Source: Zanthoxylum bungeanum (Eukaryota; Streptophyta; Magnoliopsida; Sapindales; Rutaceae). From it: a DNA stretch of 64,000 nucleotides. Both the position numbers and the translations under genes were made by a program. Below are positions 22,700 through 34,300 of this stretch, piece after piece. The first letter of the stretch is position 1, and the number at the start of each line of letters is the position of its first letter. Location: positions 1-64,000 of the forward strand of contig SKCR01029077.1 of the NCBI GenBank assembly GCA_019454045.1, in the 5' to 3' direction. Below the pieces are notes generated by a model. That model worked only from the letters and a program-made list of their open reading frames with translations, searched no databases and was not told where the DNA came from.

Positions 22700-24290
22700 A
22701 GAATGAAAAACTTTCTTGGACCTCCTTTAGGTCTAATTGACCAACCTTTTTCAGGTTAGGTAGTATAAAGAACTTTTTAAGCCTCTATTAGGTTCAGTCA
22801 ACCAATCTTTATCAGATTAGGTAGTATGAAGATTCACTTGGGCTTTCATCAAGTTCATTCGACAATATCTTCATGGACCTTCATCAGGTTCATTCGACCT
22901 TAGTCTCATGACCTTCATCAGGTTAGGTATAATGAAGTATCACATTGACATTCATCAGGTTCATCCGACTGTAGTCTCCTGACCTTCATCAGGTCAGGTA
23001 GAGTGGAGATTCACATGGACCTTCATCAGGTTCATTCGAATGTAGTCTTCTGACCTTCATCAGGTCAGAATGAAGAGTATCATGGACATTCTTCATGTCT
23101 AATATAGTGAGTGATGACCTCATTGGACTTTCATCAAGTCCATTAGACAAGTCCATTCGACTGTAATTTCGTAGAAGAATGAGGAGTTATGACTTTCATC
23201 AAGTTCATTTCATTGTAGTATCATAGAACTTTTTCAGGTCTAGTATAATTAGTAATGACCTTGATAGACATACATCTCTTCCATACTACATATGAAGATA
23301 ATCATCTCCACACTACGTATGGAGATTATCATCCACTCTAGACTACATGGATGGATTTCCATAAACTCTAGAAAGCATTGGAAGATCCCCATGAACCTTC
23401 AGCAGGTTCATTCGACCGTAGTATCCTGACCTTCATCAGGTCAGCTATAGTGAAGATTCACATGGACCTTGATCAAGTTCATTCGACCGTAGTCTTTTGA
23501 CCTTCACCAGGTCAGGTAGAGTGAATATTCATTTGGACTTTCATCAAGTTCATTCGACCATAGCTTCTTGAACCTTCAAGGTTCATTCAATCGGAGTCTC
23601 ATATCCTTCATCAGGTCAGGTAGAATGAAGATTCACTTGGACTTTCATTGAACTGGTTGAGTCGACTGGGAACATCCATCATAGACTCATGTCGAGTCAA
23701 ATGAATTTACTCATGAACCTTCATCTGGTTCAATCGACCGGGGACATCCCCATAGACTCATGTCGAGTCAAATGAAGACATGGACTTCCTACAGTCTAGA
23801 CATGTCGTGTGAAATAACTCTTGAACCTTCATCTGGTTCAGTCGATTTGGAACATTCCACATGGCTCATGTAGAGTCGAGTTCAACACATGACCTTCATC
23901 CGGTCTAGAAAAAATTGAAGACTCTTTTGGTCATTGACCAGTAGTATGGAGATCGTCCCGACCTTCATCCGGTTCAGTCGACCGGGGACATCCCCCATAA
24001 ACTCATGTCGAGTCAAATGAAGACATGGACTTCCTACAGTCCAGACGACACATGTCGTGTGAAATAACTCCTGAACCTTCATCTGGTTCAGTCGACTGTG
24101 AATATTCCCCATGGCTAATGTAGATTCGAGTTCAACATATGACCTTCATATGGTTTGGAAAAATTTGAAGACTCCACTGGTCCTTGACTAGTAGTATGGA
24201 GATTATCCTGACCTTCATCTGGTTCAGTCGACCAGAGACATCCCCAATAGACTCATGTCGAGTCGAGTTCATGACATTAACTACATTTTG
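22700..24290 (+). repeat. Diverged tandem array of TTCATC-loop hairpins
   Basis: More than twenty units, irregularly spaced, each with a short stem around a loop of TCATC or TTCATCT type. Stem variants include GACCT/AGGTC (22719, 22971), AACCT/AGGTT (22743), AATCT/AGATT (22804), GGACTT/AAGTCC (23125-23141), TGACCT/AGGTCA (23428), GAACCT/AGGTTC (23394), TGAACC/GGTTCA (23569, 23714, 23822, 24073) and GACC/GGTC (23891). Most remaining units differ by G-T wobble only. Between stems lie ATTCGAC(C/T)GTAGTCT and GTCGAGTC phrases. It lies in the 3' interior, ending about 170 bp before the polypurine tract. Confidence 0.8.
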
Positions 24291-24464
24291 ACTAGACAAC
24301 TTGAAAAGATTCTGCAGCTCTTCTGTCCACACGAATAGAAGACATTAAACCCAGAGGATAAAAAGAAAAGTACCTAGAATTCTGACAGGTACTCTTACAT
24401 ATCATATTTCGTACGACATGTATAAAAATACTCTCTAAATTAAGAACTTCTTGACTTAGATAGT

Positions 24465-24475
24465 AGGGGACAAAC
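24465..24475 (+). promoter_or_regulatory. Polypurine tract
   Basis: AGGGGACAAAC directly before the 3' LTR. The Tat element has AGGGGACAAA in the same place (41119-41128). Confidence 0.75.
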
Positions 24476-25120
24476 TGTATGGGCCAAGTGCAAAACCGTC
24501 TTTTCACTTCAAACTCAACACCAGGTGAGGCCCAAAGCGATAACACAACCCATTAAACTCTAAACCATTTACAAAAACAAAAGGAAAAACCACTTTAATT
24601 ATTCACCAATCGTTTCTCTCTTTTCCCCAACAAAGAATATATTTCCATATGTAAATTATTCTCCCACCGAAAGCAGAAATAATAAGCATGTGAAAGGCCT
24701 CATTGCCAGAAATCACAGCACGTTGTGGGTCTCATATACAGCTCATCTGACAGCTACAAGGATGATTCCTTCAATCTATAAAAGGATACGTAACTCAACA
24801 TACAGGGCATGAGAGCTTGACCTTTCTCAGACAAGCTTTTGTTCTCTGACACAAGCCATCTGAGCTCTTCATTCCTTTAAACACTTGTCACCGCCCTCAC
24901 GGCCACCCAAAGTGGTCAAGGTAACAACAAATCTTACTTTCACATTTTACTCATTTACAACTCATTTCATACTACTGACTTGAGCGTCGAAGTGCCCCCG
25001 GCACCCACCACACCGATGGGCAGTCTACTCCCGTTCACTCTACCTTTATTTTGCAGGATCACTAGTGCCCCCAACCTACAAATTCTGATTGTGGACCTCG
25101 GTCGAAATCCAGCATCCACA
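24476..25120 (+). repeat. 3' LTR of the non-autonomous element
   Basis: 645 bp, same ends as the 5' LTR, with scattered substitutions (for example CATGTGAGGGGCCCC versus CATGTGAAAGGCCTC). Its divergence looks larger than that of the nested copia LTRs, consistent with the nesting order. Confidence 0.85.
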
Positions 25121-25125
25121 CACAA

Positions 25126-26353
25126 TAGGTTCAAAATTATTTTTTTTCATTAAACGATAATATTAAAGATGAAGAGTCGTCTATTGGTTCAATTGGAAAT
25201 TTATCAGAACGACACTTTTTGCGAAGAAAGTTATGTAGTGCTACACATGCCAACACAAGCTCTGCTTGTGTCTTAAATAGACATGGAGGCGCTGACTTAA
25301 AAATTATAAACTGCGGTTTAAAAATGCCAAATATCCTCTCAATCACATTCCTCAAAGAAGCATGGCGAAGATTGAACAATTCATTTTCATTGCGAGGGTC
25401 ATTACCATGACCTGTAAAATCTTGGAGTCCACTAGGAAATATTTACCTAATTATATATACAATACATATAAAATTAGTATGAAATGTATTATATATATAT
25501 GTGTGTGTGTGTGTGTTATTTTTATTTAAAAAATAAGTACTTACCTTCGGGAACTTTAAGTCTGTTCCTCCTTGATAAGACATCACTTAGCAACTTTGAA
25601 TCATAAGCGGAACCCTCCCACCCACTAATAACATATATGAATTCCAAATCAAAGTTACAAGCTACTAATACATTTTGTGATATCTTTCCATGACGATTAC
25701 GATAGCTGCTTACATCGTGTCCCCTCACTATTGTCGGAATATGTGTACCATCAATAGCTTCGATGCAATCCTTCAATAATTCATATGTAATGATAACCAT
25801 ATGATTAAAAATAAATATTAATATAATTAGGTAATCATCACATTTGTACCTTGAAATAAGGGTAAAACCTTGTGTTTTCTCTTATTTTAGCAGGCACAAC
25901 GGGTCCTGGTTTAGCCATCAAATCAGATGCTATCGAATTCAAGGCCTTCAAAATCTTATGGAAATTTTCACTAGCAGCGAATTGTGATCGGCCAAATGTA
26001 TTACGAATTACACAATATCGAGTATTTTGGCCAACGATTTGCAGGAAAGCTGCAAGCATTTCTTCAATACAAATAAATCGTGTATCCTCCAAAAGTGTTT
26101 TTTCTCTAAGAATAATGCATAATTTTCGGAATACATATGGATACATTCTATATACTTGTCGAAATATTACGGAATCATCGTTTAATGCTTGATGTACATA
26201 GTCATATCCAATGGTAGTAATTCGTCGTCGAGTTAATGGAAATTCAATATGTTCACCACGCATCATAAACAAAAACTGATTTAACACATGCATTATTGCA
26301 TAAATAGCCATTATTGAACAATAAATGGCTTCATAAAATTCTTCATCATCCAT
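25126..26353 (-). pseudogene. PIF/Harbinger transposase (HARBI1-like), three exons, broken
   Basis: Exon 1 (26353-25850) starts MDDEEFYEAIYCSIMAIYAI and includes the LLEDTRFICIEEMLAAFL region typical of plant PIF transposases. Exon 2 (25770-25545) holds DCIEAIDGTHIPTIVRGHD (first catalytic D) and GSAYDSKLL (second D). Exon 3 (25446-25126) holds ELFNLRHASLRNVIERIFG (catalytic E). Introns at 25771-25849 and 25447-25544 have good splice sites, and the second carries a TA/TG microsatellite. In exon 3, KYFLVDS passes directly into LQDFTGHGNDP in another frame: about twenty residues expected between them are missing and the frame shifts. The 3' end is cut by the LTR element; the tail is at 7976-8051. 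Non-functional although D, D and E remain. Confidence 0.85.
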
Positions 26354-26715
26354 ATCTTCGTCATTAATTTCTTATTCCTATATGTCATTACCTTCGTATA
26401 TGTGCGATTGTGACATTATACATACATAATATATATATATGAGGCTGCAAAATAATAAATTAAGATAATTTAATGGATGTTAACAAACCTAAAAATAAGT
26501 TAATTTTTTTTGATAAATTGATACCAATAAACCATCCCGTGCACATCAAATATTCAATCAAAGTAAAAGCTAATATTCAAATTTCTTAAACAAAAAAAAT
26601 TATAATAACAATAGTTCAACTAAATTATAATTGAATTAATTCAATCAAAGTAAAACCTAAAGGGGAATGATAAAAAAATAGTTCAACAAATCCTAACATG
26701 ATTAAAATAATAAAA
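26354..26715. other. Harbinger spacer between the two genes
   Basis: A/T-rich, no gene. Holds the 5' flank of the transposase gene and the 3' flank of ORF1, both on the minus strand. Confidence 0.5.
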
Positions 26716-27773
26716 TCATCCTAACTTGAATTTTTTCCAAGATGAGCATTCTTCCAATGACATGTTCAAGAACAAGTCTTTCATTGTTTTAGTACTAAGT
26801 AATTCACCCGCCCTGTAATGAGTATTCTCATCTAAATTTGGTATCTCTTTTATGACATCCCAAATATCCCTCTCTCTTTCTCTTTCTCGTTCTCTTTTCT
26901 CTGGATATTTTTTCAAAATTGGCAGAAATAGTCTCAATGCCAATAGAAAGATTTTCTAGAACTTTGGCTTGGTTGTTGGTCCCAACTGAGCTATAACTCA
27001 CTTCATATTCAGGTCTACTTCGCTTATTACGGCTTGATTTTTCCGTGGGATCTGAACCTAATGGGGAATGAGATGGTGGACTACATTGGCGGGGTAATGG
27101 AGACTGGTAGGATGGTTCATAGTGATTTGGTGCCATGAACACATCAATGTTAGGATTATATGAAAAGTCTTCCATCCCGAAATCTCTATTTTCTTCCCCA
27201 TAAGTTCTTGCATCAGTATCATTAGCGCTCAATGCAATGGAGCCATTCCCAGGAGCATTTCCACCCCCAATAACAATCTTCAAATCCTCATTATTGTGAC
27301 TTGGGTGGGACTAGCAAATAACAAATTTTTTACAGTTAATATATTATAAATAACATAATGCACTAAACTAGTAAGCTATTAATATATTAAAAAAAATTAT
27401 GAACTAAACTCACCTTCAAGTAATCTTTCCATACTTCATCACTGGCAGTGAACGTCTTTGTAATTGGGTCCCACCCAAAGCCAGAGTTGTTACGCATAAG
27501 CGTACACATCTTATTATACTGCTTCTTAAACCACTTCATTCGGCTCAGGTAATGATTATATGTTTTTGGGAACCTAATTATTGCATTAAGACGAGGAAGT
27601 ATCACTCTTTGTATATTTTACTTGCTAAGTGACCCATTACCATCACGTAATCCCCTATTGACAACATCCACCAAGATGTGCAACAACTCATTCGTATCAT
27701 CAATGGTCCAAGATTCATAGTTCTCTTTCTCTTTGCATTTTCCTTTGTTATTTCCTTGCTCTGAATTCCCCAT
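26716..27773 (-). pseudogene. Harbinger ORF1, Myb/SANT-like DNA-binding protein
   Basis: Exon 1 (27773-27414) starts MGNSEQGNNKGKCKEKENYE and has W-TIDDTNELLHILVDVV ... HYLSRMKWFKKQYNKM ... SGFGWDP, then FTASDEVWKDYLK, the usual trihelix/Myb-like domain of plant PIF ORF1 proteins. Exon 2 (from 27310) joins in frame (DYLK|SHPSHNNED). Known role: ORF1 binds the element ends and assists the transposase. Breaks: a TAA at 27618-27620 (codon 52), and a frameshift in a GA-rich run (about 26865-26905), after which the C-terminal part DIWDVIKEIPNLDENTHYRA continues in another frame to 26719. Confidence 0.8.
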
Positions 27774-29083
27774 TTAAATTACTTCTACAACACATGTAAG
27801 AAATTATTATTTTTGAATCTCAATGGAATCGATGCATGATAGACATATTTTACGCAAATTGATATGTGAATACTATTTTGACTTATGTTGCACTACTTCT
27901 AAAGCCATTTTGCAGATTGTGGTGGGTCAAGAGCAAGTACTTTACAGAAGCGGCAACTTTTTTAAGGTTGAAAAATCAAATTGGAAGTTTCTAATCTCTA
28001 AAATCGGATTCAGATTGTGTGTTTTAGATTATGAATAAGAAGGATTTGATCAAGCCCGGTGAAATTGCGAAAAAAAACTTGAGGTCAGAACTTCTTATTT
28101 GATTTATCATTTATGTAGTTGCTTGCAACAATTCTATACATCTGGTTGAGGGAATTCCGTCTTCTTATTGATAAAGTGGTAAGAAAAAGTTATGTTTCTA
28201 ACAATTCCTGCTTCGTGCAATCACTTCAAGTTCTAATTGTTCTTCATTTTCCTTTCAGTGGTGATTGCATGAAGCTGCTGCAGTAAATTCAAGCAATTTT
28301 ACAAGAGATTCTCGTTTAAAAGTATCCAACTTTGCGCTCATTTATGTAACAGATTGAAGTACAAGTAAAAGAGAATTGACGGACGACCGACTTTTTCTAG
28401 ACAAATTCTTTATTTATAAATAATTTGGTTGTTGTGTTATTATTCAATAAATTACTTTGAGATTCAATAAAAGACGCAACAACGAGCGAAAAGGATACAA
28501 TAACCAAATATTTCAGGAATAAACCTAGATCATCAATCAAGTTCTGGAGTGAAATGGACACAGCAACCAAATCGCCAAAGTGACAGTAAAATCAATTAAC
28601 ATAAACGGGTGGAATGAGTATCATTGGGAAAAGTTAACACTAATCTATCTATTTTTCATTCACAAATAAAAATCGATCCACACATAATAAAAAATTGGAA
28701 CACAAAAGTACCTTATTCACGAAGAGTTCACAAGTCTGTTTTTCTTCTATTCTCTAGCCTCAACAAAAAAATCTCATGTCAAAAGTCTGATAGGGTTAGG
28801 GTGAGATTTTTTATAGGATTTGATACTTATATTTTCCATTAAAAAGTCTCACATAATCACATATAAAAAAATCCTTCAAAATTAAAAAAAATTTCAATAC
28901 CACAAGACTTTTTATTATTTGTTTAAAGTCTTTCAATCACTGGATTTGGACACCATATTTAAAAAATCCTAATAGACTTAATGGAATACCACAAAACTTT
29001 TTAGATAATTTAAAAGTTAATTGAATACCTCAAAACTTATTTAACTCAAAATAGTCTTTTAAAATCCAATTCAATACACCTCC
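27774..29083 (-). other. Harbinger 5' region and right terminal repeat
   Basis: No further gene. The right end (about 28850-29083) is rich in AAGACTTTTTA(T/G)-type words and ends with the inverted terminal sequence AATTCAATACACCTCC before TAA. The 27823-28038 and 28624-28842 ORFs show no known motif. Confidence 0.5.
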
Positions 29084-29086
29084 TAA

Positions 29087-29607
29087 TAAAGTATCCTATT
29101 TTTTTTTTATTTAATATATTTTTTATTTTGATTAAGTAATGACTATTTTTTGAATTTGTAACAATATAGTAACATATTGATTTTATAGTTATTCCTAAAA
29201 ATAATCCAATTTGTTTAACTCTTAAGATTACATGTTGAATGTGTATTATTTAAAGAAAAGATTTGAACATTCATTAAATTTTTTTAACAAAAAAATATTG
29301 ATTTTATAATAGTAAAATCCATTTCAAATTCCACCACAATAAAACTGGAACCGAAAAAATCAGTGTGATTCTAAAACCTAAAAATCTGTCCAAATTCTTA
29401 CTGACCGAAACAACTGCACACGCTAACCAATTTTTATCCTACTTCACTACACTTGAATTTTGAGAGGAAAGATATATACGTACATACATTAATATTACCA
29501 CAAAATCAACCAAGTATTTTTTTAATATATCTAGATATAGGAACTAAGTGATGTTAAAATGGTCTCAAATTAGAATGGATTAATATCAAAATAAATATTA
29601 AGGCACG
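29087..29607. other. A/T-rich spacer
   Basis: No gene or repeat recognised between the Harbinger element and the Tat element. Confidence 0.5.
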
Positions 29608-30369
29608 TGTTGATGGTATTTTCAGGTCCTATGTTATTTAAGGAGTACAGCAGGGGCAAAAAGGGAAATTCCCTTCTTGATCGAGATCATTAATGCCGAC
29701 CCGACCACATGAGTGTTATAAAGCCAACAGGTATAGACCGAGCATTTGATGATTGGTGACCGACCACTTTGGTTCGGATGACCGAGCATTATCAGATCGG
29801 TAGCAGCATTCTCAGCTCAAAGGACCATCATGACCGACCTCATGAAGACCGAGCATATGGCGAGACGTGCTCCAGAAGATAAGCATCCTATTTTACGGAC
29901 AAGATAATAAGTTCCTACTTTCATGGGGTAACTAGTAAGTCAGTATCCTAGTAAAATAAAGGAAGTGAAAGTAGTTTTTGACTAGGAATCCTTATGGGAA
30001 TGGAAGTTGGTTCGACTGGGAACCCTTATAAAAGAAGGAATCTGATTTCTGCACTATTATAAATAGGAGGGTAGAGTGTGTGTGTAAGGGGCATCAGAAT
30101 CAAGATCATTACGATCAGACTTGTAAACACAAGAGATATCAGAGAAGTATATCTCGGTAATAAAAGTATCGTTCGTTTTGTGCCCGTGGACGTAGGTGGG
30201 ATCTGATCCGCCGAACAACGTTAAATCTCCTTGTTGATTGGTGTATTTATCTGTCTTTTGCTAAATTTGCTTTTGGTTCCCCCTTAACCAAACAAATTCA
30301 CTATTGAGGGAGGATCGTCTCGGGAGTAATATTCTCATATTGCCCTGAGACCAAAATCAGCCGTCAACA
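29608..30369 (+). repeat. 5' LTR of the Tat element
   Basis: 762 bp. CACTATTATAAATAGGAGGG (about 30052-30071) holds a good TATA box. AATAAAAGTATCG (about 30160) could serve as a polyadenylation signal. Confidence 0.85.
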
Positions 30370-30388
30370 GTTGGCGCCGTCTGTGGGG
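30370..30388 (+). promoter_or_regulatory. Primer binding site of the Tat element
   Basis: GTTGGCGCCGTCTGTGGGG directly after the LTR. The TGGCGCCGT core is common in Tat-lineage elements. Confidence 0.75.
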
Positions 30389-30422
30389 AATTTGCGACAA
30401 AAAGCAATTCACGAAAAAGACA

Positions 30423-31830
30423 ATGTCAGAAGACGGAAATCATCAGTCATCAGGGAGTCCAGCTACGGACTGGATGAAAAAGATGGAAGAAAGCATGAAA
30501 TCCATGATAGATCGACTGGAGAGAATGGAAGGGATGAACAACAAGAGACCGGAAGCCGGAACCAGCCGAAGAAGAGGTGAAAAAGCAGAAGGTAAAAGGA
30601 TTGCGGATATGAGTGAAGACAATGAACCCAGGAGGAAGGGTCCCTGTGGGATAAAATCCATATTCGTAGAAAAAGATTCACAAACAGAGGACACATGGGA
30701 AGAAGAAGATGGAAGACAATCGCCAGATTCCTCCTATGATAGTCTCCGCGACACCAGAGGAAAAAACATGGAGTATGGCGAGAATGTGCGGGAAACTTCA
30801 AAGCATGAGGAGCACCGCACCCAGGGCAATAGACGCGAAGAGGGGCACAGAAAGCGACATGGCAGCACAAGTAGTGAGATGAAGTCTTGGCTAAAAAAAG
30901 AGATGGCCAAGTGGGGGTAAACCTCAAGACTAATGCAGGAGATACCCGGGAGAATGAGGAGGAATCTCCCCTCACAGAAGAAATAAGGTCGGCAAAGTTC
31001 CCGAGGCGATTCAACATGCCGACCATGACGCCCTACAAGGGTCACACCGACCCTAAATCCCATATTGAGAGCTTTGTCCTATTAATGGAAGTCCAAGGAG
31101 TAGTAGGAGATGCCATCTGCAAAGTATTCCCCCTGACCTTGGGCGGATCCGCCATCCTATGGTACAGAAGTCTGGCCCCGGGGAGCATCGGAAGCTTCAC
31201 GCAACTTAAAAGGTCGTTCATTCGGCACTTCAAGGGGGCCTGCGTCCCTAAAAAGACAATTGGAGAGTTGAGACTCATGAAGCAAGGAGAGGACGAGCCC
31301 CTAAAAACTTTCATTGAGAGGTACCACAATATGGTACTCGAAGTCGGAGGATATGAGTCCCTTGAGGCCTTGGAAAGTTTAAAAGGAGCCTTAAGGGTCG
31401 GAAAACTGTGGACTCACCTAAGGATCCAGGACACACCAGATTATGCTACCGCTCTGGAAGTAGCCCGAAAGTTCGTCTCGTTAGAAAACGAAGAAATGAT
31501 CTCCCGGAGGGGGACAGCTGTCAGAGAGAGGACGACAAGGGCAGAGGCCCCCCACCGGCCAGACAGGGAGTTCAAAAAACTCCTCCCGAGACGCAAGGAA
31601 TTCAAACCAATGCCTCGGAATGACCACGAAAGATGAGTCCCGATTCGAGTAAACCACGTAGTCTGAGAAGAAGCATATATTCCCCTAAGCAAGCCACCAG
31701 GGCAGATCATCATGGAGATACAAGGAAAAAGCCTCTTGATAGAACCCGACCTCAGGAGATTTCCCCCAGATAAAAGAAATAAGAAATCTTATTGCATACA
31801 TCATAATCTGAGGGGACATACAGCGGACGA
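30423..31830 (+). pseudogene. gag of the Tat element, frameshifted
   Basis: The N-terminal part (30423-30920) starts MSEDGNHQSSGSPATDWMKK and is charged. The frame is lost at the G5 run near 30910: one extra base there would join it to the capsid core in the 30887-31636 frame. The core has FPRRFNMPTMTPYKGHTDPK, then WYRSLAPGSIGSFTQLKRSF and ERYHNMVLEV, the Retrotrans_gag domain. After a stop at 31634-31636 a third frame gives YCIHHNLRGHTADEC (about 31788-31832), a CxxH...GHxxxxC-type zinc knuckle. Gag would package the RNA; this copy cannot make one continuous protein. Confidence 0.8.
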
Positions 31831-32656
31831 GTGCAAGGATTTCGGGAACAGATGGAAGACCTAGCACATAATGGGTACTTAAATAAATATATTAACCATG
31901 AAACTATGGCAGCCAGACAGAGGGCACGAAGCCGACAGGTGAACATCATCGCCGGGGGGAAGACACTGGCCGGAGACTCTAAACGGTCAAGAAAAAACTA
32001 TAGCCGAGCTCGGGGGACGGAGGTGCTGGAAACAGAACGATCCTCGGTACTACGAGGAGGAGGTCGGGTACCCATAATGTTCACCGACGAGGATGCTCGA
32101 GGGGTGAGTTTCCCCCATGACGATGCATTAATAATCAAGGCAACAATCGGCGGCTCAGAGGTGGACAGAATCTTGGTAGATCCCGGAAGTGCAGTAGACA
32201 TAATCTCCAAAGAAGCTTTAGAGGCCTGCCTGAGAGTGGAGTATGCAACTCTGACCAACGACGGCACCCCCCTGTACGGCTTCGGGGGCTCAACGGTCGT
32301 CCCACTGGGAAGGATACAATGGCCATGACGATCGGGACTCACCCCAAAACCCGGACGATCATGATAATTTCACAGTAGTAGACTGCATGAGCAGTTACCA
32401 AGTCATTGTCGGACGGCCTTTCATGATGAAGACAAAGGCCGCAATGTCCTGCTATTACCTAAAGCTGAAATTCCCCACCCGGGAAGGAATCAGAATCGTA
32501 TGCGGGAGTCAGAAAGTAGCCCGCAGCTGTTTTGCCACTCTCTCACGAGAAACCCTATGCATTGAAGTAGGTACTAGGAAAAGGCAGGAAAATGAAGAAA
32601 GAGAGAAGAAGCAAGTGGGGACCCGGGTCCTCGGCCAAACAAAACTGCCCGGCTAG
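31831..32656 (+). pseudogene. Aspartic protease region of the Tat element
   Basis: The ORF 31831-32328 includes NIIAGGKTLAGDSKRSRK and RVPIMFTDEDARGVSFPHDD, typical of the sequence before the plant gypsy protease, then ILVDPGSAVDIIS. The active-site triad expected as D-T/S-G reads D-P-G, so the catalytic Asp is kept but its neighbour is altered. A stop at 32326-32328 and a frame change precede MSSYQVIVGRPFMMKTKAAM (32387-32656), the C-terminal half (usually YNxILGRP). Confidence 0.75.
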
Positions 32657-32739
32657 GAGCGATCGAAGAATTGGAAGGGATAGAACTCTTCGGACCTGGG
32701 AAGAGCGTAAAGATAGGGGGAAACTTAGACAGAACCCTG

Positions 32740-34300
32740 AAGCAGGGTCTGCTGAGGTGTCTAAAGGAGTACCCGGACGTCTTCGCGTGGGGGCACGACG
32801 ACATGCCCGGAATTGATCCGAAATTCATCAATCACCGCTTGCAGTAAACCCGTCACACAAACGGTCAGCAGAAGAAAAGAAGAACCTTCAATCAGGAACG
32901 GTGCAGGGCAGTAGCAACCGAGGTGGACAAATTATTGAAAGTTGGTTTCATCAGAGAAGTAAAATACCCGGAGTGGGTATCAAACGTGGTACTGGTGAAA
33001 AAGTCAAACGGAAAGTGGAGAATGTGTGTGGATTTCACCGACCTAAACAAGGCATGCCCGAAAGACAGCTTCCCACTGCCAAACATAGATCAACTAGTAG
33101 ATACAACAGCCTGTCAGGGACTGCTAAGCTTTATGGATGCCTTCTCAGGATACAACCAGGTCAAGATGCACCCTTCGGACGAGGAAAAAACAACTTTTGT
33201 CACCGACCAAGGGCTCTACTGTTACAAAGTAATGCCCTTCGGACTGAAGAATGCAAGGGCAACCTTTCAAAGGCTGGTCAACAAAATTTTCAAACCACTC
33301 ATTGGCACATCAATGTTGGTATATGTTGACGACATGATAACAATGTCCAGAGAGCCAGAATGCCACGTAACCGACCTGAAGGAAACCTTTGAGTTATTGA
33401 GGAAACACAATTTAAAGCTCAACCCGGAGAAATGTGCTTTCGGAGTAGCCTCAGGGAAGTTTTTGGGTTACATGGTAAGCTCCCGAGGCATAGAAGCCAA
33501 TCCACAGAAGATCCAAGCCGTAATGGACTTGAAATCTCCCAGGACGGTAAAAGAAGTGCAGAGTCTAACCGGCAGATTGGCCGCGCTCAACCGATTCATC
33601 TCCCGAGCAACCGACAAGTGCCATCCTTTCTTCAAAGTCATCAAGAAGGCCAAAAAGGAAATCGACTGGACGCCGAAATGCGAGGAAGCTTTCCTACAGT
33701 TAAAACAATACCTAACACAGCCCCCGCTTCTAGCAAAGCCACTCCTGGGAGAAACCTTATACTTGTACTTAGCTGTATCAGAGCACGCAGTAAGCTCGGT
33801 GCTGATACGAGAGGTCGATAAGGTCCAAAGGCCAGTATATTATGTCAGCAAAGCCCTGTTAGATGCTGAGACCCGATATCTGGTACATGAACTGGTCGCC
33901 CTGTCATTGATTACTGCAGCCCGGAAACTACGACCCTACTTCCAAACCCATCCTATTGGGGTTTACACCGATTATCCTCTAAGACAGATTCTACAAAAAC
34001 CAGAAGTTTCGGGCAGGCTAATGAAGTGGTCGGTGGAGTTAAGTGAACACGACATTTCTTACCTCCCAAGGATGGCAGTAAAGGGGCAGGCTTTGGCAGA
34101 TTTTGTCGCAGAATTCACAGAACCCCAGGTCTTGACTGTGGGGGAAGGCAAATGGGAGATGTCAGTAGACGGATCTGCCAGCTCACAAGGCAAATGAGCT
34201 GGAATCATATTGAAAAGCGACAAAGGTGAAGAGGTATTGTTCGCCCTGAGGTTCGCCTTCGAGGCCACAAACAATGAAGCAGAGTATGAGGCAATCCTGG
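32740..34300 (+). pseudogene. Reverse transcriptase and RNase H of the Tat element
   Basis: RT begins with VFAWGHDDMPGIDPKFINHR (from 32761). A TAA at about 32845 reflects a local frame excursion to about 32890. It is then open from 32923 to 34197, with VDFTDLNKACPKDSFPLPNI, the intact catalytic motif YVDDM (about 33313-33330), GFGLKNA-type MPFGLKNARATFQRL, and the RT RNase H-like tail. The second RNase H begins WEMSVDGSAS, is stopped by TGA at 34195-34197 and goes on as TNNEAEYEAILAGL to about 34320, where the frame shifts again. Long open frame but not intact. Confidence 0.85.

Larger units (their letters stand above)
8052..25120 (+). mobile_element. Large non-autonomous LTR retrotransposon (LARD-like), gypsy-derived
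   Basis: Two LTRs (8052-8695 and 24476-25120) start TGTATGGGCC and end CATCCACA. A perfect CACAA target duplication flanks the element. The PBS TTGGCGCCCACCGTGGGG follows the first LTR and a polypurine tract AGGGGACAAAC precedes the second. No gag core, protease, RT or integrase is present. Excluding the nested copia element, the length is about 7.06 kb. The PBS, the LTR end and a remnant gag start match the gypsy element at 57017-64000, so it is best read as a deletion derivative that depends on that family. The 3' half of the interior carries hairpin minisatellites (22700-24290). Confidence 0.85.
7500..29083 (-). mobile_element. PIF/Harbinger DNA transposon, interrupted
   Basis: Seen: the left end GGAGGGTGTATTCAATTG...ATTTTAAAAGACTATTT and, inverted at the right end, GGAGGTGTATTGAATTGGATTTTAAAAGACTATTT. 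They are flanked by TAA at 7497-7499 and 29084-29086. Known: PIF/Harbinger elements duplicate a 3-bp TWA target and encode a DDE transposase plus a Myb/SANT-like ORF1. Both proteins are present here on the minus strand. Without the LTR-element nest (8052-25125) the element is about 4.5 kb, a normal size for the family. Both ORFs are now broken, so it would need help in trans to move. Confidence 0.85.

Noticed and set aside
30371..30580. ORF beginning in the primer binding site
   Set aside because: Shadow frame of gag; the gag frame starts at 30423.
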